DNA from: Trichopria drosophilae
Taxonomy: Eukaryota; Arthropoda; Insecta; Hymenoptera; Diapriidae
Direction of reading: 5' to 3'
Length of the DNA: 64,000 nucleotides
NCBI GenBank assembly: GCA_030407085.1
Contig: CM059582.1
Coordinates: 70,513,501-70,577,500, forward strand
The notes under the pieces were generated by a model. The model had not been told where the DNA came from. It did not search any database and saw nothing but the letters and a program-made list of their open reading frames with translations. Shown here in pieces: positions 56,516 to 64,000 of the stretch (position 1 is its first letter; each line of letters starts with the position of its first letter). A program made the position numbers and the translations under genes.

Positions 56516-57574
56516 ATTCTACCCCGCAAATAGGACCCCTACGATTGGTATAACGCGTCTGACGCAGCATGCTATCGACGTACAGGGTCATCCCCCGATT
56601 CGTCAAAAGGCTCGCTTACTCTCTCCCTACATGCTAAAAGTAGCACAGGACGCGATCGATGAAATGCTAAGTAGTGGCAGTCGAATGGGACTTTTAGGTT
56701 CTGCGTCGACTTCCGAGACGTAAACAAAATAACAACGAAGGATGCATACCCGCTCCCCTCGATGGATAGGATTCTGTCCGGGTTGAGTAGGGCCCAATGC
56801 ATCACCACACTCGATCTCAGCCAGGCCTACTTTCAGGTGCCCGTAGCGCCTAACAGTCGGCCTGTTAGCGCTTTCGCTGTCCCCGGTCGCGGGTTATTCC
56901 AATTTAAACGGATGCCTTTCGGGCTCACCAATGCGCCGGCGACATTTCAGCGATTAGTGCACCGTCTCATCGACCCAGCGTGGGAACCCCACGTCTTCGC
57001 GTACTTGGATGACATCATCATCGCCACGGACAATTAGGAGGACCACTTTCGCTCCTTGAGACTTGTCTTGACTAGTCTGCGTAACGCCGGATTGGAACTA
57101 AACCTGGAAAAGAGTGAATTCTTCCGGGACGAGGTAAAATACCTCGGTTTTGTATTAAATAGAGATGGTTTGAAGACGTATCCGGACAAGGTCGCTACCG
57201 TTCTCGAATTTCCGCCCCCCACCAACCTCAAACAGCTAAGGCGCTTTTTAGGGATGGTGGGGTGGTATTCGCGCTTTCTCCCAGATTTTTCGCGTGATCT
57301 CGTTCATCTGACCAAATTGTTAACAAAGAATACTCCCTGGATCTGGGGCCCGGAGCAGCAATCTGCTTTCGAGACCTTCCGCGACTACCTCACCCGTACC
57401 CCCGTTTTGGCACGCCCAAATTTTGACGTCCCCTTCACGATTCAGACGGATGCGAGCGACTTTGCTATCGGGGCGGTAATCACCCAAGATATAGCCGGTA
57501 ATGAGCACCCGATTAGTTTTGCTAGCCGCGTGCTTACCAAGGCTGAACGAAGGTATACCGTCACCGAGAAATAG
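56421..57574 (+). pseudogene. G4 reverse transcriptase and RNase H start
   Basis: RT enters as HAIDVQGHPPIRQKARLLSP, then a gap: the segment between EMLSSG and RFCVDFRDVNK is missing roughly 20 residues and the frame shifts. It goes on DLSQAYFQVPV, MPFGLTNAPATFQRL, FAYLDDIIIATDN, TAG at 57035-57037, then NAGLELNLEKSEFF and QTDASDFAIGAV of RNase H. A second in-frame TAG stands at 57572-57574 within TVTEK*CLAVLWAV. All catalytic Asp of RT are visible, but the gene is dead. Confidence 0.85.
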
Positions 57575-57595
57575 TGCCTCGCCGTTCTCTGGGCC

Positions 57596-58375
57596 GTGAA
57601 GAAGTATCGACCATATGTCGAGGGGACCTACTTTCGGGTGATCACCGATCATAGTAGTCTGCAGTGGCTCAGGAATTTGCGAGACCCGACCGGGAGATTG
57701 GCCCGGTGGGCCCTAGCCATGGAGACCTATGATATGACAATCGAGCATCGAAAAGGCACGCTCAACGTGATGCCCGATACCCTCTCGAGAATGTACGAGA
57801 ATGTCGATACCGCCCTTTGCGCCCTGGGGGATACCGCGGACCCGTGGTACACCCAGAATATGGAAAATATTCGGAAATTTCCCTCGAAATATCCTGATAG
57901 GAGGATCGAGGATGACCGGATATATTTCCATAAGCCCCACCCGCTAATAGAGTCTGCCCTCACCGACCTCGACGCCTGGAAACTCGTTCTCCCCGCGAAA
58001 GCGCGTGCCCGTGCCCTCAGCGATGCGCACGATAGCCCACAAGCCGGCCACTTAGGAGTAGATAAGGGGTATCACCGTCTCATGCAAGACTTCTATTGGC
58101 CCGGTGTTTTCCAGGACGTCACTGCCTTCGTCGCACGCTGTCCCGCCTGTCAGAAGCAAAAAGTCTCTCAGCAGGCCCCGGCCGGACTCATGCACGAAAG
58201 AACCACGGAAGGTCCCTGGATGACGGTCAGTTCTGATGTCATGGGACCGCCCCCCCCCCCCCAGCAAGCGTCAAAACCAGTTCGTAGTGGTTTTTCAGGA
58301 CATGTTTACCAAATATGTGGAAGTGAAACCCCTTCGAGCGGCTACAGGCGCTGCCATTATGGCCGCCTTCGATAG
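57596..58375 (+). pseudogene. G4 RNase H end and integrase zinc domain
   Basis: RNase H continues (VITDHSSLQWL, MPDTLSRMY), then a connector and the H2C2 domain: HDSPQAGHLG with CPACQKQ. The integrase frame is lost at the poly-C run 58248-58262, where the first catalytic Asp motif (SSDVMG) is directly followed by the C-run. Confidence 0.83.
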
Positions 58376-59436
58376 CCTAGTTATCAATCGATGGGGTTGC
58401 CCAAGATATTTTCTATCGGACAATGCCAAGCAGTATGATAACTCAAACGTGCAGGCCCATCTGAAGCAGTTAGGCATAACTCCCGCTCGTACCCCCCCCC
58501 CCCCCCCCGTATCACGCCCAAGCGAACCCAGTCGAGAGGGTGAACAGGACTCTCAAAACGATGATGTGCACCTTCGTATCACACGACCATCGCGACTGGG
58601 ACGTGCACCTAGATGAACATACGTTCGCCCTGAATACGGCTATCCAGTCTTCGACTAAAATGACCCCCGCGTTTCTGAATTACGGCCGCAACCCAGTAGT
58701 CATTAGAAATTTACGTACCGACCTCCCCCCTTCCACACTTACAGTACCCAAGGATCCTGAGTTCTGGCACGATCGAATGAGGAGGCTACCTCTCATTCAC
58801 GACTGGGTACATCGCAACGTGGAGCGCGCCGCGACGCGCCAAGCCGAGTACTATAATCGCTCTCATCGTGAGGTAGAATACAAGGTGGGCGATTTAGTGC
58901 TACGGCGCATACGGGTCCTATCGTCGGGAGCTCAAAATTTTGCGGCTAAACTTGCGCCTAAATTCAGTGGCCCGCATCGAATAGTACGATTAATATCCCC
59001 CGTCGTTTTCGAACTTAGCGACCCGGATAGTCGTCGGAACCCAAGGGCGCATATCAAGGACTTGAAGCCCTATCGCGCCCCCGACGCCCAGGAGAGTTCG
59101 AGAAGCGAACTAACCGCTTCACCCCCGACACCCGAAAACCCTGCGGACTCCCAATTGAAAATGAGGAGTCGGAACTCGCTGGGAATGAAACCATTGCCGC
59201 GTCGCCACGGTGGACCACCGAAACAGCCCCGAAAGGACACTCAATGTCCGAACGGGGGTACCCACATGCCACGCCACAGCGAGGTGCCCCGAGCGATAAG
59301 GCCAACGGAGACGGCTAAACCGACCCCACCCCGTAGGCGCCAGGGTCGTCGACGCAAGACGTCCACGCCGTATGTCTCCTTTTCGCCAGCGCACCCGTGC
59401 GGAAGACGTCCCGGTCTACGACCCCGAAGAGCCTAG
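58236..59436 (+). pseudogene. G4 integrase core and C-terminal domain
   Basis: Core after the first C-run: FVVVFQDMFTKYVEVKPL, then FLSDNAKQ with the second Asp. A second C-run (58492-58508) falls just before the HAQANPVER-type Glu motif and shifts the frame again. The last ORF (58540-59436) holds NRTLKTMMC, FALNTAIQSSTKM, the SH3-like FSGPHRIVRL and a basic Pro-rich tail. The layout parallels G3 integrase. Confidence 0.83.
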
Positions 59437-59642
59437 ATGCTACAATGGTACCTCTATTGTTGAGGGACCCCACCCACCTTTTTTTCTTTTGTATTTTTTT
59501 TTTGGGTCAATTGATGTGAAACTGTTTTATTGTCTTATTAATTATGTTTTCAATATGTTAGTAGGTTACATCGTTGGGTTAAAAGAGTATGAGGTTGTCC
59601 CAACTCTTTAAAGAACACCCAACCAATGTAGGGTAATGCCCT

Positions 59643-60841
59643 TTGTTACAAGTACCAACCGGAAACATGTACAAAGTGGCACCCGAACGGAGGAAGAAGA
59701 TCCGTTGGGCAAGGGTGCCCTGCCAGGTCACCCTCGTCCGGCCCGGGGGAGCCACCGCTCAACTGCCACCGACACCAGAGCCAGCAACAGTGGTGCCGCC
59801 CCTCACTCAGGCGGACTTCCCGCCTCTACAAGCGATCAGCGCTCTGCCTCCGCAGGTCGGTGCCGGGCGGATCAAGTTCGCCCAACCAACCGCGGACAAC
59901 CCGGTCCCACCGTGCCACACCGGCCTGCGACCCCTGCAGCTGGGTACGGCGCAGGACGAGCCGGAAGATCCGCGCCTACGCCACCTCAGTGAGGCCCCAA
60001 GGCGGCCACCGTCCCCGGAGGGGGATCTACCACTTCCGAAGGGAATGGAAGACGGAGGAGACGGTGCCACACAACTGCCAACCGACGGCCAACAACAGAT
60101 CGGGCAACCGGGGGAAAATCTCCTCGTTCGCCCCCCCCCCTTCCCTCCCCTCCCAGTCGCCGGTCCCGGTTGAGGACTTCTGCGCCTTGGTCTGGGAAGA
60201 GGAGCGGAGGGGTCGGCGAGGACAGTTCCTGATGGGACCCCCCGAGGTGCCGAATCCGCAACCGTGGGCCCCCCCGCCGGAGCGGGAATACGTTTGGGCC
60301 CACCCGTCGCAGACGCGCCCCCTCTCCCCCCTACAATTCGTGAGGGCCGAGCCCCCCCCCCTTAACACCACCGACCCGCATGACCACCATAGCGGGGTCG
60401 GTGTGCGAAGAACCCCGCCGGGTTGGCGCTTCTCGACGAACCCGCAGGAGGAATCGAACCCGGCCACTCCACGGGGTAGCGCACCACGACCCCTCTCGTC
60501 AACATGGGGTCAGCCGGCCGCAGCGACCGGCCTCCCCGGCAATAATCGACATCGCCCCCGACCGGGCGGTACTGATCCGAGTGGCAACGGTGCCCCCCGG
60601 GAGGGCGGCCGCGGTGACGCTGCCGCCGCCTCTGATGGCCCTACCACCCCCCCTCATGGCACGGCTAGTTCCGGTAGCGGCTCTCGGGGGACGTACCTTG
60701 GCCCAGGCCGGTCCGGGTCCGTTACGGGTCACACTCGCCGAGCGCCGTTGCTGGAATTGTGGCCAGCGAGGCAACCCGGCGCATCGCTGTTACCGGCGAC
60801 TACTGGGGGGAAGGAGGTCTCGCGAAGAAGGGGGTCGTTAA
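59643..60841 (+). pseudogene. G4 third ORF: Pro-rich protein ending in a C2HC motif
   Basis: Three overlapping frames (59643-60173, 59860-60879, 60380-60841) cover one degraded Pro/Arg/Gly-rich protein with LTQADFPPLQ near the start. C-runs at 60130 and 60353 coincide with frame changes. The last part ends RRCWNCGQRGNPAHRCYRR: C-x2-C-x7-H-x-C, nearly the same spacing as the G3 third ORF. No signal peptide or membrane segment. A candidate acceptor, CAACCAATGTAG, precedes it. Function unknown, possibly nucleic-acid binding. Confidence 0.5.
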
Positions 60842-61608
60842 CTCCAACAGCCGGAGGTACCCGGCCCGGTAGCGAGTAGTGGAGCCTCCTCCTCCCCACC
60901 CCGGTATCAGGGACATGCCGGTGTCGTATGCGTGAACTGCTGTCCCTTGCGATGATGTTGTCCTTTGCGAAGTATTGTTACCTTCGGTTATGCACATGTC
61001 GAGACACACCGCGACTAGATGGACGTCGAATTACTTGTACAGAATCGGTTTTAGATTACGTTATATAATTCATCTGATAGTGTGCATACCCCCGAATAAA
61101 CTCTTTGTTTTGCGCATGACAATAGGCGCGTACGTAATGTGGATGTCTCCGCCCGGGAACATGTAATGTAAGAATCCGCGTAATCCGCGAAAACTATTAA
61201 GTTTAATCCGAATTGCAATAAGTCTCGCGGACGATCTAGTTGAAACGTTGCATCTGATTGGCGCTAAATCACGCAATCGTCTGTTTCATTTAGTCTGGCA
61301 CTGGATCGCGATAAGATTACTTGTGATACCGCTTGAAGTCGCGAAAGTAACTTAGTTTATTTATGTTGCCGCAAATTCGAGCCCACAATGTATTTCAGTG
61401 GCCTTTGGCTTAGTCACACACTGAAAAAGTAGGTCCACGTCGCGATAAAGCGGTAAACCATTTAAGGAGCTAAGTCCGCTAAACAATACCCTCCGTGGGA
61501 GGTACTGGTCGCCCCGTTGCGATTCAGTTGGCCCAAATTCCAAAGAAACCTCCCCCCCCCCCCGAACGTCGACATATGACATATACAGTACATAAGGGGT
61601 ACTGGAGT
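60842..61608 (+). other. G4 3' non-coding region
   Basis: No gene seen between the third ORF and the polypurine-like tract. A C-run at 61551-61562 is present. Confidence 0.6.
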
Positions 61609-61622
61609 CAGGCCCGGGGGTT
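61609..61622 (+). promoter_or_regulatory. G4 polypurine-like tract
   Basis: AGGCCCGGGGGTT directly before TGTGACGAAACC. The same tract precedes the LTR of element A. Confidence 0.5.
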
Positions 61623-62415
61623 TGTGACGAAACCCGTCACAGATCGGCACGCTGGCCGAACCCCGCGCCATCTCTTGAGGCCGGGCGTAACCCCGCCATG
61701 TAGTCCGCCCCTCCCGGAGGAGGAACGGGTTTTTACCGGAGCGCGCCTCTGCTCGTTCACCCCCACTGGTCGTGCCGCAGTGCGCCTCGAGAGTTCCCGA
61801 GGAACGGGCCTCGGCCACCGCCGCCGACCTCTCTCTATCTCTCCCTATCGCTCTCTCTCTCTCTCACAGCGGCGACAGCTAGCTCGAGACGAGTCGGGGA
61901 CGCACGAAGCACTTTTCAGCGCTCCGTGTCGGCCCTCCCACCACGAAGACCCCGAGGACGGTGCTCGTCATCACCCCGACGAGTACGTCCCCAGATAGGA
62001 GCCCCAGGACGAACCGGGCTCGACGGCGCGCGCACCGCCGCGCAAGAGACGAGCACGAGAGGACAGTCAGTATCAGTGAGGCTCTCGAGAGGATAGTATA
62101 CGCTCGTTCGCGCCACGCGTTAAGATATACAGTTTGCAAACCGGTAGAGAGACGTGCCCCGCAGAATCACAGAAAGAAAAACGTGCTCCGCGGGATCACC
62201 CAAGAAGAAAATAACTGAAGCAAGGTTCACCCGCCAATCGAGGAAGGAGGCCAACCCCAACCGGTCGGCCGTCAGTCATCACCCGTAAGTAGTTTTCTGT
62301 TATCAATACTCCGATATTCAACGAGGTGGGAACCCACGCTCCCGTCACCCCCGTTTCTTTTGAGTTCGCGGTAAAAATAAAAATCTGCCTCGTCCTTCTA
62401 AGGGCGAGGTTATAA
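61623..62415 (+). repeat. G4 3' LTR (no partner in the window)
   Basis: Starts TGTGACGAAACCCGTCACAG, similar to the element A LTR start. It ends near AAGGGCGAGGTTATAA where satellite resumes. It lacks the usual CA end, so the right border may be off by several bases. Confidence 0.6.
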
Positions 62416-63253
62416 TTTTAAATAGTATTTTTGAAGTGTATGCAAAATTTTATATTTATAAAGAATTTTCTGAACAAATTATACGCATTTAACAGAAACC
62501 GTTATAAACAATGTTTACATAAATAATGAATCCGTCGCGAAATGTTTTAAAGCGATATTTAGCTTATTGTAAACAGTATTTTTGAAGTGTATGCAAAATT
62601 CGAACTTTATAAAGAATTTCTGGCATAAGTTATCAGAAATCGTTATAAACAATGATTATTTAAACGAAGACTTCGTCGCGAATTGTTTCAAAACTATATT
62701 TTCCTTATTTCAAACAATATTTTTGAAGTGTATGCAAAATTTTCAATTTATAAATAATTTTGTGCACAAGTCATCAGAAATCGTTAGAAACAATGATTAT
62801 TTAAAAAATGATTCCGCGGGAATTGTTTTAAAAGAATAATTTGATTATTTCTAATAGTATTTTTGAAGTGTATGCAAAATTTGAACTTTATAAAGAATTT
62901 TATGCATAAGTTATCAGTAATCGTTCTAAACAAAGATTATTTAAACAAAGATTTCGACGCGAATTGTTTTAAAACAATAATTTTCTTATTTCAAACAGTA
63001 TTTTTTAAGTATATGCAATATTTTAACTTTATACTGAATTTTCTACACTAGATGTAGGCATTTTACAGAAATCGTTATAAACAATGATTGTTTAAACAAA
63101 GATTCCGTCGCGAATTGTTTCAAAACGACATTATCCATATTTCAAACAGTATTTTTGAAGTGTATGCAAAATTCGAACTTTATAAAGATTTTCTGGCATA
63201 AGCTATTAGAAATCGTTATAAACAATGATTATTTAAACGAAGACTTCGTTGCG
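62416..63253 (+). repeat. Satellite array, segment 4
   Basis: Anchors at 62499, 62640, 62781, 62921, 63072 and 63213 give spacings of 141, 141, 140, 151 and 141 bp. Cut at 63253 by a TGTTTGAG-starting sequence. Confidence 0.92.
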
Positions 63254-63959
63254 TGTTTGAGAAACTCGGATTTATCGAAACTAGTTTCAATTGAAAAGTG
63301 TTGGTCCTTCAATGGCCGCGCCGTGACAACGGCTTAAACGACCAATAATGTGGAATGGGATGCCGGTCGAGTAATCTTGATAGGAAAGCTGGATTGCGGA
63401 ATCTCGATTGAGATTGAACCGAATTGCAGTGGATTGGATTGAGAGGATCGAGGGTGTGAAAATACAAAAATGACACCTCACTTGGTTTTTGCACTTTAAT
63501 GTAGGAGATATCACTGCACACGCGGTCGCCAACTGGCGGGCTCGCGCGCGGACACGTGCGGCCGAGTGTACGCGAAAGCGTGTGGTTGAACGACCGATGC
63601 TCGCTAGACGGAGGCTTTCGCGGATCTGATCCTTTGCGGAAATCGATAGCGATCGATTGATAGTATTCGCGAGAGGTGTCGCGTACAATGTTCCGTCGCG
63701 ACGTTGAGCGTCGCTCTGACTTACGCCACGTATTTTAATTCCGCGAAAATTCAAATTTCGGACGAACGTTGTCGCTACCGAATGCATCGGACAAAGTTCC
63801 TGAACAACCGCCCGCCTCGTGTCGACGAACGATACGAAAAAAAAAACTTAAAAAGGCTTATTACAATGTCTTAAACCTAAATAACTTAAAGCTATATAAC
63901 CGCCCGCCATGGTACATTAAACCCGGTCTAACTGCCCGCCATGGTGCAGTGGGTTAACA
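63254..63959 (+). repeat. Probable 5' LTR of a further element, running off the window
   Basis: The satellite breaks at TTGCG|TGTTTGAGAAACTC. The segment ends GGGTTAACA, TG...CA bounded, 706 bp. It contains a direct repeat of TGCCCGCCATGGT near 63901 and 63932. The 166-codon minus ORF across it has no recognisable domain and is not called. Confidence 0.5.
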
Positions 63960-63962
63960 TTG

Positions 63963-63980
63963 TGGCGGAGCATCCATCGG
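63963..63980 (+). promoter_or_regulatory. Possible primer-binding site
   Basis: TGGCGGAGCATCCATCGG begins three bases after the putative LTR end. TGG is complementary to tRNA CCA; which tRNA is not clear to me. Confidence 0.35.
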
Positions 63981-64000
63981 CAGTCGACATATCTGACTGA

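Larger units (their letters stand above)
53580..62415 (+). mobile_element. Ty3/gypsy retrotransposon G4, 5'-truncated
   Basis: Gag, protease, RT, RNase H, integrase, third ORF and a 3' LTR on the plus strand. The 5' LTR is absent: coding DNA starts about 170 bp after the palindrome. Gag resembles that of element A, and RT/integrase resemble G3. It is heavily degraded by stops, a small RT deletion and several poly-C/poly-G tracts that coincide with frame changes. Confidence 0.88.

Noticed and set aside
63287..63787. 166-codon minus ORF as a host gene
   Set aside because: Falls entirely in the putative LTR, composition is arginine/serine-rich with no domain, and the opposite strand is equally featureless.

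Overview
The window is eukaryotic, almost certainly from an arthropod and probably an insect. It holds insect-type Ty3/gypsy retroelements with small accessory and envelope ORFs, a piggyBac transposon and a 141/151-bp satellite. A hymenopteran is a plausible guess but is not proven by the sequence. I see no host single-copy gene, CRISPR array or bacterial feature. The region looks like satellite heterochromatin that has been invaded repeatedly.

Layout. One satellite array survives in four pieces (1-1082, 10572-12118, 50500-50979, 62416-63253). (1) Gypsy element G1 (1083-10571, minus) sits between 818/819-bp LTRs with an AAAC target duplication. (2) A gag-only LTR element, A (about 12119-50499, minus), carries two further insertions. 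The first is a piggyBac (15131-27775, TTAA duplication), itself split by gypsy element G3 (16610-24892, minus, CATT duplication). The second is a very large gypsy/errantivirus-like element, G2 (29874-49439, plus, 3-kb LTRs, ATAT duplication). (3) A composite at 50980-62415 contains a foldback related to the piggyBac termini, an 819-bp palindrome with two divergent tRNA-like units, and a 5'-truncated gypsy element, G4 (plus). (4) The first LTR of another element starts at 63254 and runs to the window edge.

How the genes work together. Each gypsy element supplies or once supplied Gag, protease, reverse transcriptase/RNase H and integrase. Nearly all copies are broken by stops, frameshifts or deletions. 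G2 is the richest. Its Pol has a G-patch, a CCHC knuckle, an AT-hook and a macrodomain-like module between RNase H and integrase. It encodes a chuvirus-type envelope glycoprotein and, downstream, a second small membrane glycoprotein that looks like a stripped-down duplicate of the envelope N-terminal domain. Its leader has one splice donor and two acceptors, each of which would create an ATG at the junction and open an 83-codon basic ORF. G3 and G4 carry a third ORF after integrase, ending in a C2HC-like motif, where an envelope would otherwise be.

Insertion order follows from the nesting: satellite, then A, then piggyBac, then G3; A, then G2; G1 and the G4 composite independently into the satellite. 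All similarity statements are by eye, without database searches.
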